The notes: a model not told the origin generated them from the letters alone. Counted from the stretch's first letter, positions 12,310 to 38,540 are shown. The stretch: DNA of 64,000 bases from Amoebidium appalachense (GCA_963693365.1 CAVNZM010000006.1:4526001-4590000); one strand, 5' to 3'. Program-made: numbers and translations.

Positions 12310-13580
12310 CTAGAATAAACTGAACGTCTACAGTAAGGTGAGCTAGACGCTCGTGCGAGCTTGCTAAATTTCAACGTGACAAAACAGCATTTTCGCCTGT
12401 GAGCCATACACATTTTGCTCGATCAGCTAGTTTCTTTCGTCATTTTGCCTAGAAAGTATTGTACGGATATACTCCCCTGAATATTCCAGCCGGTATGGCG
12501 GCTGTGTAGGCTCGACCATGTGGGAAGAGGTATTTTTGTGGGCCGTGACAGCAATGTTCACCAGTCTGCCCTTTATATAGCGCTACACCGGAAAATACTA
12601 TCAGGTGGGTGTCAAGCACAACTCTACAAAAAAGGGAGGAAAAGGGGAGAGGGCAAGGGGATAGGAGAGAGTTGAGGGGAAGGGGAAGTGCGGGGGGAAG
12701 GGGAGGGAGGGAGGAAGAGAGAAAGGTGGGAGGGAGGGGGTGCTGGGTAGGTGTGTGGGGGTGTACCTCAAGAAACAACAGGCGAGTGTGAGAAAGGGCG
12801 TAGGGGTTTAGGGTGGTTGGGTAGGTAACAGGAGATTGAGGAGTGAGAGAGTGAGCTGGGGATTGGTGGTTTGAGGGGGAGGGGGGGAGGGGGGCAGGGA
12901 GAGGGGGGGGGGGGGGGGGGGGGGCAGGGGGAGGGGGAGGGGAGGAGTGGGAAATGATCATGGCCGGGCGAAGTTTTACAAGCATACGGGTGCCCTTCAT
13001 TCACGAATTATGCGCGAGAATTACGTGCTTGGGCATTCCTACCACCAAGCATTGCACGATCGTGTGTTTACATCTCCGCTTTGCACAAGCAAATTTTTTG
13101 GGCATGATTTAACGGAGTGTATTCGTTCCCTCATATAGTATTGCCTCTGGTGTGATCGACTATCATTATGCAAAGCTATAACCCCTCGTCCCTCTTCCCC
13201 CCCCCCCTCCCCCCCCCCCCCTCTCCCCCCCCCGCCCCCTCCCCCCCCCCCCCCCCCCCCCCCTCCCCCCCCCCCCTCTCCCCCCTCCCACCCTTCCCCC
13301 TCTTCGCGGTGTCTTCTCATTCTGGCTCGGACTTGGAATTGAGGTGCCCTTTTGGAAAACGGTTCATTCACATCAGTTCTTTGCCTTGCTTCCGCTTAGA
13401 TTTTCCGTGTTTGTCAGTTGCAAATGCGGGCTCTCATATATTGTCTATGCTACAAGCTGAAGCTGGCACCACACAATTGCATCCCCCCCCCCCCCCCCCC
13501 CCAACTAAAAAAAAAAAAAAAAAACAGCCAGAATCCGATCCGCCTTTAGGGTAACGTTTTGCGTAATCGCAGTGTCACCC

Positions 13581-26563
<12,983 letters not shown>

Positions 26564-28379
26564 GATTAGATTGCTAAACGCGCGATTTGCGAATGTTTGA
26601 TGCTGAAATTTGAAGCGTAGGTTATTGTTTTTATAAGCCCAAGGTATTATTGGTTGGTATCTTGATCTATATCGAAAAATACCGTGTCTTGTGGCTTGAG
26701 CCTTGAGGCACGTTTTTCAGGTGATATGAAAGTTGTCATGGTACTGGAATTGCATATCTTTTAGTTGGTGATGCATGTGGGTCCATTCCCTTTCCCAACC
26801 GAGGGAGATGGGGGGAGGGGGGGGGGGGGGGGGGATGGCCTGATTTTATGCCCTTGTTTTTAAATGGGTATGTGAAGGAATGGTTCTTTCTTCACGGTAT
26901 CATACTGTGCACAATTATTGGACACCTAAATAGAACAAACATAAATTTTTGTGCATGTCTAGTGACTTTGCACTTCGGTTGAATGAAGTTGAGAAATACA
27001 AGGCTAGGACCAAAAAAAGTGATTGGGACTCGGTGATATTTGCCCAGTGATGTTTGCTTTCAGAATTGTCGCACATCCCCCCCCCCCCCCCCCCCCCCCC
27101 CCAACACACACACACATACACACACACACACACACAAATCAATCGCCCATGATATGTAGCTCACAGTTGCGCTCCTGCCCTCCACAAACATGTGTATTCA
27201 ACTAAAAGGGGGAACCTTTACGAAGTCGGTAAAAGTCCCTGTTCGTCCTTTTTTCAGTGTTAAAAGCCTTAGTAATACATTGAGGGCCAAAGCCGTGGTG
27301 TAGTGATAGCCGCAGTGGCTCTGTACACAATACTTGTGTCACGTTTACTAGTTAACAAAAAACAAACATGGCTTCCGTTCACATTCCACGCGTCGGTGCT
27401 CGCACTGCTCACAGTGAGTGCCAGCCTACACCCTACGGAGACACAGCAAACCCCCCCCCCACCCCCCCCCCCCCCCCTCCCCCCCTCTCCCTTCCCCTCC
27501 CTCTCGTTGCTCCCCTTCCCCCTCACACCCCACCAACACATGCGCACACACACACACGTGTACACACACATGATGACATACCCACACACAAAGTTAACGT
27601 GTACTGTACATACACATGCCGCAACACATGATGGAATAGGCACACACATGCACACACACGTGTACACACACATTGGTGGTATACACACACAAACCGTGAC
27701 GTACGCGTGTACACACACATGATATGGCATACATGTACACTTGCACGCACGCACACGGCCACCACCAGCAGCAGCCCCATTACGTATCACCACGCGTACG
27801 GGTTTCATGAACAAACAGTGACAAACAGTGACTACGGTAACCCCCAACTCAAACAACAGCCAATATATACGTACCCGTCATTTCAGCCCCCCGTCTCCCC
27901 GCCCGCCCTCCCCCCTCCCCCCCCCCCCCCTCCCCCCCCCGCCCCCCCGCAAAGCAGCGAGCCACGCCACTATAGGGGCTCCGGTGTGTATATCCCACAC
28001 ATGTAGTTTTGTGGTGTGTGGCCCAGAGGATACACCAGCTACTAGGGGGACAATTCCAGGAGTCATACAAACATGCAAAACTACTACTGTTGCCGAGGAG
28101 GAAGGCAGCTCAGTGGCACAATAAGAGAGTGTGTGGAAGCGTGTAGTAAAGAGATAATTATGTGTGCGGGGCCATAATAAGTGAGTGCCTATACAGCTCC
28201 TATTATAGGAATACTATCAATAGAGTTTATATGTAATGCAGATTGAAAGAACATATGGACACTGCAAGATGAAGTGCAGTATGTATTACGCAAGGAGCTG
28301 TGATACAGGTATTGCGACAGATTACGTAATGTAAGCTAAATATATAACTAGGTACTATGTTCGCTATATCTCTCAAGTC
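26564..28379. other. No firm gene; CABLES downstream DNA and a proline-rich frame
   Basis: Up to about 27025 the sequence is the downstream part of the segment duplicated at 32.7-35.5 kb. Beyond it lie C and (CA)n runs. The ATG frame MASVHIPRVGARTAH at 27368 runs into a good donor (GTGAGT at 27414). A frame ending in a Pro run and GSGVYIPHM stops at 28006. I could not join the two in phase, so neither is called. Confidence 0.5.
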
Positions 28380-28775
28380 ATGGCGTCGTTGAATCTCCGG
28401 GATCAAGACGGCTTTTGGAATATTTACGTCCAAGAATTTAAGGAACCTTTTTGCGGCGTGACGTTAGATCACGGCCCTCTGAAAAAAAGAGGGCCGTGGT
28501 TAGATGCACCGGCGTGCACATGGTTCTGGAATGTGACTGCGGATAGCGAAGTATCCAAGATCTCGAAACAACCAATAGGAATAATAGAAAATCTTTTCCC
28601 ACGGCAGGGTTGGGCTGGGGTTGGCCAGCTTAACCGTATTGTCCTTTGGCCAATCGGAACGGACAGTTTCTTAATCGTAAGGGGGGGGTTCTTGGGGATC
28701 TGCAAGCCCAGCAAAAAACGCCCCTCCAGTCACAAAACTCAAAATGCGCGTTTTTACAAATTAAGTATCGCATAA
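28380..28775 (+). CDS. Uncertain 131-codon frame with an internal hairpin
   Basis: The frame starts at ATG (MASLNLRDQDGFWNIY) and ends TAA. Its composition is protein-like and not repeat-derived. A perfect 11-base stem (CACGGCCCTCT with AGAGGGCCGTG, 28470-28498) lies inside it and encodes HGPLKKRGPW. A related stem occurs 600 bases downstream outside any frame, which argues that the hairpin was inserted. I do not recognise the product, and part of the opposite strand is also open. Chance or a decayed gene is possible. Confidence 0.3.
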   Translation: MASLNLRDQDGFWNIYVQEFKEPFCGVTLDHGPLKKRGPWLDAPACTWFWNVTADSEVSKISKQPIGIIENLFPRQGWAGVGQLNRIVLWPIGTDSFLIVRGGFLGICKPSKKRPSSHKTQNARFYKLSIA

Positions 28776-29544
28776 TTACAAGCCCTGGACACTTGTCGGG
28801 GTTCGATATTGTTTATGAGAAGTGCTGTAGATATGTTCTTGAACAGAAATATTGAAAAAATTAGGTACAATTATATATTAGGGGGCCTTAAAGCGTTTAT
28901 AATGCTATACATCTGATTCGAATGCTGTTACGACGGCACCCTAACGTTATTCGTATGGGGGTCTTTCGTTAATCGTAATTACGACGATCTTTTTTCTTAA
29001 TTCCGGGCCCCCCCTTGTCCTGTCCCACGGATTGATCTGATTGGTTATCCTTATCAGGATTCAGCACCTCCATCTTTCCACGGCCCTCTGAGGGCCGTGA
29101 CTTTCATCAAGCTTTCACGTGTGTCTTTTTGACATTGTAGTAACCCGTATACATTAGAATGATTTTCTTCCTGAGAGACGACTAGAGAATACATATTTGA
29201 TTATAATTCATAATGTATTCGTTGAATTGTTTTGTAGTTTGAATTTATTTAGTCGTCCTATGGACACGATTCAATCGGCTCCAAAGTCACTGGCTTCTTT
29301 TGATTCGTTGCTTTTCTTTTACACTCCTCTCTTGCAGCAGCCAGTATAAATGGCGCTGCCCTGACGGTTTTCAAAGCATTTGGCACTGTGCAGCCAGAAC
29401 TTCCAGAAGGCGAGCACACAAGGAAACGTCCAAGCACTTGCATATTAATACGTGACACCGTTGCGCCCCTGCATATATCTGAGTGTTTTATTGTGTGTCT
29501 GTCTGTGGTGTGCATGTTGGTACAAATACCAGTGTGTCCAGCCA

Positions 29545-30713
29545 GATAATACATTTATTTGGCCCCCCTGCTCGTATTATTGGTGATACCACTGGAGACC
29601 CCCTCATAGACTCTGATAAGTATTTCTCGGAACTGTTTAAAGATAGGACCCCCGCTCAGAAACCTATTGTGTGGCCTGTAGACCCATCTATCCCCATAGA
29701 ATCGATCCTCCCCTTTTTCAGTCCCGATATATCGATACCATATGGTCTGTGATATCTAGTTATAGCTCTAGTAAGTCTTGTGGACCTGAGGGACTCCCTG
29801 CTGGGTTTCTTAAAATCCTTGTTCCCTCCTACCCACAAAAGGAAAGTGATCGTGCTATTAAACCTGATCACTATTATGTTAAGCTCTCTCTTTTCTTGGT
29901 GTGTTAAATGTGGACATGTCCCGTCATCTTGGTTAGATACCTTAGTGATCCCCATAGTTAAGAAGGACTCTGAGGGCCCCATATCATCCTTTCGCCCCAT
30001 CACACTAACTTAGGTTGTTCGTAGATTCTTTAAATTTGAAGCTTGCTTACTTAGGTTATTTGCACATCACCCTAGGTTTCAATCTATTCTTCACATACAC
30101 CCATGCCAATCCGCTTTTCGTAAAAACAATTCATGTTATGTTCAAATAATGGCACTGCACGATTCTATGCAAGTTGGTGCACGATATGTTGGTTTTATTG
30201 ATTGGAAAACTGCTTACGATTCTGTCTCCCCTGGTCTCCTATGGGAAAAGCTTGCTGCACGGGGTGTACCACACTGCATTGGTGTTCTGTTAGAAGCACT
30301 CTTGTCTCAAACCTATGGTAGAGCTGTGGTTAATGGGCATCTTTCGTATGGTTTTGCTCGTACTAGAGGTCTCTTGCCGGGCTTCATTGTTTAGCCCCTT
30401 TTTGTTTAACCTATTTATAGATGATTTGGCTGTCAAGATTTATGCCGAAAACGATGACCTTATTAATAACTTTCCGCCTGCACTTCTCTATGCTGATGAT
30501 CTGTCCCTCCTTGCCCGTACCCCTAGACGCCTGCAAAGATTGTTCGATGTAGTGTCAGAGTGGTGCAAGGCAAACCTGATGATCCTTAACATAGACAAAT
30601 GTGGTGTTCTTGTACCTGATATAGCTAACAATTTACACACATTTACATTATCATCTAAACCTGTACCTATAGTTCCAGAATACAAATATCTTGGTGTTCC
30701 CCCCATCCAGCAT
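29545..30713 (+). pseudogene. Degenerate non-LTR retrotransposon reverse transcriptase
   Basis: Across three frames one reads the usual order of a LINE reverse transcriptase. First comes DTTGDPLIDSDKYFSELF (pre-RT), then SSSKSCGPEGLPAGFLK, then VPSSWLDTLVIPIVKK with SFRPITLT. Next are FIDWKTAYDSV (motif A aspartate), LFSPFLFNLFIDDL, and LLYADDLSLLA, the catalytic YADD motif. At least three frameshifts and a stop after FRPITLT interrupt it. It ends abruptly after YKYLGVP, where a (GT)n block begins. It acts on element RNA when intact, and this copy cannot be translated whole. Confidence 0.88.
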
Positions 30714-30715
30714 AG

Positions 30716-30810
<95 letters not shown>
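30714..30810. repeat. (GT)n block truncating the LINE copy
   Basis: A nearly pure GT repeat begins within a few bases of the last recognisable reverse transcriptase codon. It is followed by GC-rich variants and later a G run at 30928-30967. Confidence 0.9.
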
Positions 30811-30812
<2 letters not shown>

Positions 30813-30913
30813 CGCGTGCGTGTGTGCGTGTGTACGTTTGTGTGTGCAGCCTGTCATGCATGCCAGGGAGGTGTGTGTGTCCGAAAACTATGATGCCTGT
30901 TGTGTGCTTGTGC

Positions 30914-30967
<54 letters not shown>

Positions 30968-31397
30968 CGCGTGTTGTGTGTGTTGGTATGTGTGTGTGTT
31001 TGTATTGTGTATTTTTGTGTGTGTATGCGTTCTGCAATCTATGAACACACATACACCATGAATCACAGGTTGTACAGACACACTCAGACACACACACACA
31101 CACACACAGGCGGCACATGGCATGACCGTGCACAGACGCGTGGCGGAGAGTGCCTATGCAGAGGCTTCTTGCAGACACAAAATAACTTTTATGGACCGTA
31201 GCCAGTCACAGCAACATGCAGACTAGCCTCATAGGTACACACATACATATGCTCACAGCCACACATGCCCAAGGCACACATAGACACAACCACACCCGTG
31301 TGTGCCCTTGCACACGCTCACTTGCAAGAACAGTCGGGCACGTGCGCAAATGACCGCACGCACACACAAACACACACACACACACACACACAAACAT

Positions 31398-31510
<113 letters not shown>

Positions 31511-31662
31511 CACACACACACATGCACATGCACGCTCACACATGCACGCACACAAACATTCGCTCACACATCCCACACACCCCCACAGTCCAGCACACCA
31601 GCATAGTCATGTATCTGCCTGCACCTTGTGCCACCCAGCCACCCTAACCCCTTTTCCATCAG

Positions 31663-32007
31663 GCTGAGCAGCATGCCAGCCACCTGGGCCAGTTTGTGGA
31701 CAATGCCAATCTGCACACGCTGCTGCTGGTTATTGAGCGCAACGACACACTGTGGCGGGTCGTAAACCACACGTTAGTGGACCAGCCCTATGCCAGCCTG
31801 CTGGCTGCCAGTCCGGCCGACTGTGCCCGGGCGTGCGAGGCTGCGGCTCTGTGTGTGTGCTGGGTGCTGGACCCGGACCAGCGCTGCCACCTGCACGACC
31901 GCTGCCTCCGCAGAGAGCTGAGGCAAGCAGCAGGGCACACGTGTGGGTGGGTGTACCTGTGCAGAAGTCGTGCTAGGGGAGTAGCACAACATGGCACGGG
32001 GCCATAG
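31663..32007 (+). CDS. PAN/apple-like terminal exon, partial gene
   Basis: The acceptor CCATCAG precedes a 115-codon open stretch that ends in TAG. The frame runs in phase 0 through VDNANLHTLLLVIERNDTLW, then SPADCARACEAAALCVCWVL, then DQRCHLHDRCL and HTCGWVYLC. The spacing D-C-x3-C-x6-C-x-C-W with a later C-H-L resembles PAN/apple domains, which bind protein or carbohydrate in extracellular proteins. Upstream exons are unclear. The segment 30849-30869 (PVMHARE) is flanked by AG and GTGTGT, and 31109 onward follows a (CA)n acceptor, but no full model emerges. The LINE fragment and microsatellites lie just upstream, so the gene may be broken. Confidence 0.5.
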   Translation, partial: AEQHASHLGQFVDNANLHTLLLVIERNDTLWRVVNHTLVDQPYASLLAASPADCARACEAAALCVCWVLDPDQRCHLHDRCLRRELRQAAGHTCGWVYLCRSRARGVAQHGTGP

Positions 32008-32473
32008 GTGGGTCTACCAGATTCACACGGGCAAAAAGCTGGTGCCCCCCCTGTGGGAGCAGTTATATAGGACCCAGGCCAGAGGCACAAATCAAAGGAT
32101 GAATATGCACGTATGGACTGGTACGAACTATTGAACACTAGTCACCCAGGGGGTGTGGGGCCGTGTGGGGCAATTCTAATGGCCAATATGCACTATTGTG
32201 GTGCTTCTTCAGGCTGCATGATTAGACTGAAACCTTGTAGCTGTACAGTGAGGTTGAACTGGACGGGCACACCTGCGGCCCAATAGCACCCATTAGAGTA
32301 AATAAACCCCTTTTCCTGGTGAAATGGGTGGCAGTACCATTTGCAGCAGATGCTTGCTGCCAAAAAGCATGGGATCAACGGCCGAGAGCTTGTTGAATTC
32401 ACCATCTCAGAGTACGCCATATGCATGGGCTAGCAAGAGCCCCTTTTCTTCGATTTATACTCACACGCACGCG

Positions 32474-32514
<41 letters not shown>

Positions 32515-32549
32515 AGCACCACCACCACAAAATTATAACCACCATCGCA

Positions 32550-32620
<71 letters not shown>

Positions 32621-32812
32621 AGCATGCACTCTCAGTTACACAAGGGCTTCTTCGAACGAGAACGTTTTTTTATTTTATTTTTTTTTATTTTTTGGTCTAT
32701 GTTAGGCCCAAAGTTTAAGATCTCTCAATTCTCCTTTTCTCCATTTATTTCCAGCCAGAAAACATTCACATCAATCACACAAGCACAGGCTCATATCTTG
32801 AAACCCCCCAAG

Positions 32813-33117
32813 GAAATTGAAGGGGAGTTCCACCTGTCCACCAAAGATATAAAGGCAGCTGAATTTGAGTTCTACTCCAACTGGACTTCGCTTTGCACCC
32901 CCAAATGGAAGAGTGAGACCCCCCTCCCCCCCCCCCCCCCCCTCCCCCCCCCCCCCTCCCCCCCCTCCCCTTTCTACATTCTTAATGAAAATGGTCATTG
33001 CTTAATATGCTTACTATTGAGATGATTTGGCTGTACGCATAACGCTTTTTGCCCTGCCCCGTGTCTCTTATCATGTAGTTGCATTGAATTGTACTTCGTA
33101 TTATGTACCCTATTCAG

Positions 33118-33150
<33 letters not shown>

Positions 33151-33169
33151 CCCCCAACACACACACACA

Positions 33170-33230
<61 letters not shown>

Positions 33231-33831
33231 GCACCCACCGACCCACCCCCATGTCCCTGCACTCTTTCACCATACATCAGTACGCCCAAGTCCTCGTGTT
33301 TTCATGTGTTGGTCCGCGGATGTGTGTGTGTGTGTGTGTGTTTGTGCTTGTGTGTCTGTATGTCGGTCTCTGTGCTTTGGTTGTGTGTGTGTTTGGGACA
33401 GGAAGGTGGGTGCGGGGGGAACGACGGGGGCAATGTGAGAGACGCCAGACCTGGTCTAAAGGAGCTATAGTAGCAATTGTGTATGTAGGTGTTCTTGTCG
33501 TTCCCTCCTTCGTTTTCTTTTTCATTTTCTCTTCATTCACGGGCAGAAAGGAAAGGAGGAGGGATGGGGGGGGAAAGTGGTGTAAAAGAGGGGTCCGGGA
33601 CGCTATGTAGCACATGAAGCCAAGGACGCGTTGTAGATTGCGTGTACTCCAAAGGGTTAAGAAGAAAAACTAACGGCTGCTTGTGTTTGCCTCGAAGGTT
33701 TATGCCGTTCTTCCAACGGGTTCACCAGGTTTGCAACCCCCCCCCCCCTCGCCCCCCCCTCGCCGCGGCCAAAGCTCTGAGTATAAAGAAGAAAAAGAGA
33801 AACACCACCCGTTTGGCTACTCCGGCATATG

Positions 33832-33883
<52 letters not shown>

Positions 33884-34350
33884 AAAAAAAAAAAAAAAAA
33901 CCTCTTTGGAAAAAAAAATAAAGCCAACCAACTATGAGAGTCAGGAGAAACAAGAAAAGAAATACTGGAAGTGTCCATGAATGTGGTATGGCACACTGTG
34001 ACCTACAAGGACTCATTCTTCAGGGTTTGCTGTGGATTTGGCCCCTCCCCCCCCCCTCTCCCCCCCCCCCCCCCCCCCCCCCCTCCCTAACGTCCTTTCT
34101 CTCGCTCGACCATGGCTTCGCCTCAATGGTCATGTTCCTGACCCCCCCCCCCCCCCCCCCCTCCCCCCCCACACACACACACATGCACATACACACACCA
34201 CACACACACACACCACACACAGGCACATTATACGAACACACAAACACACACACGTGCAGTCGCACAAACACACACGCGCGCACGCACGCACGCACGCACG
34301 CGCACACACACACGCGCGCATACACACACACACACACACACACACACCGT

Positions 34351-34406
<56 letters not shown>

Positions 34407-34411
34407 ACACA

Positions 34412-34444
<33 letters not shown>

Positions 34445-34578
34445 TCACACACACACAGTCACACACACACGTGCAGGCTGTACCCGACTATAAGCACAAG
34501 CTCATGGATCCTGTTGCGCTCACGTGCCACGGGCCGATTGTCACCGATCAGTCTGCAGTCACTGTGCGCGAGGACTGA
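32813..34578 (+). pseudogene. Duplicated last three exons of the CABLES gene
   Basis: Copies of exons 12, 13 and 14 lie at 32813-32912, 33700-33730 and 34477-34578, with related introns between them. Exon 12 copy is 100 bases against 101 in the parent: AAGCTG has become AACTG, shifting the frame after EFEFYS. Exon 13 copy keeps FMPFFQRVHQ, but its acceptor changed from CCCCACAG to CTCGAAG. Exon 14 copy is open and ends in VTVRED with two added residues. No copies of exons 1-11 are present. The homology runs from about 32690 to 35490, matching 24400 to 27025. Confidence 0.88.
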
Positions 34579-34879
34579 AACTGATTTAGATTACTAAACG
34601 CACGATTTGCGAAGGTTTAGTATTGAGATTCGAAGTGTAGGTTATATTTTTGTGTTTCGTTAATGGAAGCCAAAGTATTGTTTGGTATCTAGATCCGAGT
34701 CCAGTCGAAAATCGGGCTACGTCTTGTGGCAGTCGCCTGCAAGCCACGTTGTTTCAGGTGGCAGTAAAGTTTATCTTCGGACTGATCATCCATTTGTTAG
34801 AGTGGGTCATTCCTTTGAGGCCATCTTTTCTAAAAATTTGGCAACCGAGGGAGGTGGTGTGTGTGTGTGCACGGTATGT

Positions 34880-34955
<76 letters not shown>

Positions 34956-35560
34956 CTGCCACGGTACCGGTTGACGGTGTCACGTACCATATCTGAGCTA
35001 AATCGGCTTGCCGAAGGCGGTTCCTTACTTCTTCGCAGCTGCAGCCATCTTTTCCCCGCAGTCTTTTTTCTTCACAGCCTTCCTTCTTCGCAGCAGTCAC
35101 TTCGCGTACACAGATAAGCATTGTTATTACTAGCGAGACATTTCTGCTGAGGTAGGAAGGAAAATAACTTAAAGGCATCACCTCAGTAGGTGGGGGGGGG
35201 GAGGTGGGGGAAGGGGGGGGGGGAGTGGGGGAAGGGGGGAGTGGGGGAGTGGGGGAAGGGGGGGGGGGAGAGGGGGGGGGGGGGGGGATGGCCTAATATC
35301 AGTGCAGCTGGTCACACAGTTTTCTGCCGTTGCTTTTATATTAGGTATATTCTATCTTGGCAATAATGTATGCTTATTTGGGCACCGGTACCGAACCAGA
35401 ACAAGCACAATTTTTGTGAATGTCAAGTTGCACTTTGGTTGAATGAATGAAGGTGAGAAATATAAAGCTAGGACCAAAAAAAGTTACCCTCTTTATCCGA
35501 CAACAGCACTGTTAATATATAGTCTGCGTGTGACCACGTGACACTGACGTGTGTGTGTCA

Positions 35561-35636
<76 letters not shown>

Positions 35637-36344
35637 GCGTGTGTGCGTGCGCGTGTGCATGCACGTGCGAGCATGCACGTGTGTTTCTGTGTGTGCGCGC
35701 GTGTACGTGTGTGTGCACGTGTGTATGTGTACATGTGTTCATAAGTATGTACGTGTACACGTGTGTGCGTACACGTGCACATGTGTGCTTGCCAAATTTA
35801 AAGTGTGCAAACGTATGCATGCGTACGTGTATGCGTGTGTGTGGACGATGTGGCACCATGGCACAATTCAGGAGCTACCGTCAGACCATGACGGTCGTCT
35901 GTCGGCCTGGTTGTAAAGTTTCTTTCTCAACTCTCAAGGCTATAATCGTCAAAATCCTCACTGGAAAACCGGATGTGAGAAAGACCGGCCCGTCTTCCAT
36001 GGGAATTCGAAAACGCGTGGCGTGCGCACGTGCACGTACGCGCCTGTCGACACAGAGCCTCAGGCTCAGAGGACCCGGTCGAGGCCCTTCTCTCATGTCC
36101 TCATGGTCCATATGGAGTCGGGAAAAGTCTCGGATTCGAGAAGTCTCCTCATGGTTTATCTCCAGGAATCGCCAGATTTCTGGTATTTATACCGTTTATT
36201 TGCATATGAAAAAACAACATAGTTTGCGTCATCGCCATGACGTCATCCCTGCCTGCACAGACAAGGTCCAAGTCCAACGGAATGCCAGGAAGTTTTGGCG
36301 TTTCTCACCATACCCATGAAAGCATGCTCGACTGGGTTACAACC
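34579..36344. other. No supported gene; duplicate tail and microsatellites
   Basis: Up to about 35490 this is the diverged duplicate of 26564-27025, interrupted by a 62-base G run (34894-34955) and a G-rich patch at 35190-35290. A (GT)n block covers 35560-35640. The frame at 35858-36319 is open but overlaps the start of the dispersed repeat and has no family resemblance. Confidence 0.5.
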
Positions 36345-38540
36345 GAAAATGTTTTTATTTATTATAATGACTTTATTGATGTGCTCACATGTTCGAAGGA
36401 CACGAAAAAGAGATATCCAGATATCTCGAGAGACGATTTTCGAGTCACTCAAATGGGAAGTAGGCTCACTGGAATACGGACGTCGACCCAAAGGTATAAA
36501 AATACAAATAAACACTAAAGGCAGGAGTGAAAACGATAAGTTGATATCTCGGCTGCCACAACAAAAAAAACCTCCATAAAGGTGACCTAATATGAATTGA
36601 GTCACAGAAATCATTGAGTGAAACGCGTACGTTAACACACAGAAATTTGAGTAAATGCGTACGTTAACATGTAATTAGCATCGATGGCAGGGTACAAAAT
36701 GAGAAGCTTGGGGCAACCCAAAGGTATAAAAATACAAATAAACACCAAAGGCAGGAGTGAAAACGATAAATTGATATCTCGGCTGCCACAACAAAAAAAA
36801 ACCTCTATAAAGGTGACCTAATATGAATTGAGTCACAGAAATCATTGAGTGAAACGCGTACGTTAACACAGAAATTTGAGTAAATGCGTACGTTAACATG
36901 TAATTAGCATCGATGGCAGGGTACAAAATGAGAAGCTTGGGGCAAAAAATACAAATAAACACTAAATGTTGTAGTACGTAGTACCTACATTAGGATGATC
37001 TTCTCAGTTTATGTTATGTTTCAGTTTGTGTGCTTAGTACAGTGTCACACTCCCATTATGAAAAATGACCGTCCATCGATCTCCAATGTACCTGTCACAC
37101 ATGTAATCGTAATAGATCAGGTTCTGATCGTGTATTTTATCACTGGTTAGTATGTTGATATCACGGTGTGTACACGTTTCCACCCACTCAGGGCGAAACG
37201 TGTACATGTTTATGTGTACATGAATATCTTCGGTTACAACTGTGTTTTCGTGTTCGTGTTTTCTGTCCTGCTTTCTTTTCTCTTTCCTCCTTCTTCTTCT
37301 TTCTTTTCTCTTTCTTTTCTCCCTTGTTTTCTTTCACACAATTATATTTCTTTTTCACTAATATACGTTGAGTAGATTTATATTACTCGTTATGTTTTGA
37401 TTGGTAGAAAAACACTTAGGCTACACTTTAGCTTGTCATGTATGATTCATAGCTTAGTCAACCACTTTAGTTTTGTGTGTTGCCGTACTGTATCCAATCA
37501 GTAGACTTAGTCAGAAAATGTCTGAGTCTTTGTAGCCGGTGATAGGTTAGAAACATCACCTCTTTCCTCGTTACTTTTCACCTCAATACTTTCTTATAGC
37601 TGTTACCTATGGTGTGCGTTCCTGTGTCTCCGGATCTATCCGGGAAATAATCAGTTAATTGTGATTGGTTACTTTAGACATAAATCTGATTTCCGACTGG
37701 TCGGAAATCATGTATGGATTTGACTTAAGGGAATTTCAAGTATATATGCGAGACCGAAATAAATTGAGTTTAGTCGTGTCTAAACATTGATGTCTGTTGT
37801 GTACACTGCTCCGATCGTTCCGTGTTTGTTGTTGTCACGGTGTCTGTGGTGTTTTCACACTGCGCCACTGTGTCTCTGCTTCTATCCCAAATACTTATAA
37901 AATTTTACACTAAAGGCAGGAGTGAAAACGATAAATTGATATCTCGGCTGCCACAACAAAAAAACCCTCCATAAAGGTGACCTAATATGAATTGAGTCAC
38001 AGACATCATTGAGTGAAACGCGTACGTTAACACACAGAAATTTGAGTAAATGCGTACGTTAACATGTAATTAGCATCGATGGCAGGGTACAAAATGAGAA
38101 GCTTGGGGCAAAAAATACAAATAAACACTAAAGGCAGGAGTGAAAACGATAAATTGATATCGCGGCTGCCACAACAAAAAAAACCTCCATAAAGGTGACC
38201 TAATATGAATTGAGTCACAGAAATCATTGAGTGAAACGCGTACGTTAACACACAGAAATTTGAGTAAATGCGTACGTTAACATGTAATTAGCATCGATGG
38301 CAGGGTACAAAATGAGAAGCTTGGGGCATAATATGAATTGAGTCACAGAAATCATTGAGTGAAACGCGTACGTTAACACAGAAATTTGAGTAAATGCGTA
38401 CGTTAACATGTAATTAGCATCGATGGCAGGGTACAAAATGAGAAGCTTGGGGCAAATATGAATTGAGTCACAGAAATCATTCAATGTGAAACGTGTACGT
38501 TAACACACAGAAATTTGAGTAAATGCGTACGTTAACGTGT
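36345..38540. repeat. Tandem array of about 225-base units, split by an LTR
   Basis: Units run from CACTAAAGGCAGGAGTGAAA through GATATCTCGGCTGCCACAAC and GAATTGAGTCACAGAAATCA to GATGGCAGGGTACAAAATGA and GAAGCTTGGGGCA. Full units start at about 36500, 36730, 37910 and 38127. Shortened units beginning at ATATGAATTG start near 38330 and 38455. Each unit holds an inner pair of CGTACGTTAAC modules. The 5' portion (36345-36500) matches the dispersed copy at 11330. No coding sequence is evident. Confidence 0.85.
36967..37909 (+). mobile_element. Solo LTR, 943 bases
   Basis: A 943-base segment starting TGTTGTAG and ending TTTTACA interrupts a tandem repeat unit. It is bordered by CTAAA on both sides (36962-36966 and 37910-37914). 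The unbroken units read AACACTAAAGGCAGG, so the five bases were duplicated on insertion. TG...CA ends and a 5-base duplication are the hallmarks of an LTR retrotransposon. There is no internal region, so this is a recombined solo LTR. AAGTATATATGCG near 37738 may be its TATA box. The orientation rests on that TATA guess. Confidence 0.85.

Noticed and set aside
35858-36319. Plus-strand frame beginning MAQFRSYRQTMTVV
   Set aside because: No homology visible. It runs into the dispersed repeat seen at 11.3 kb, and base composition does not favour coding.
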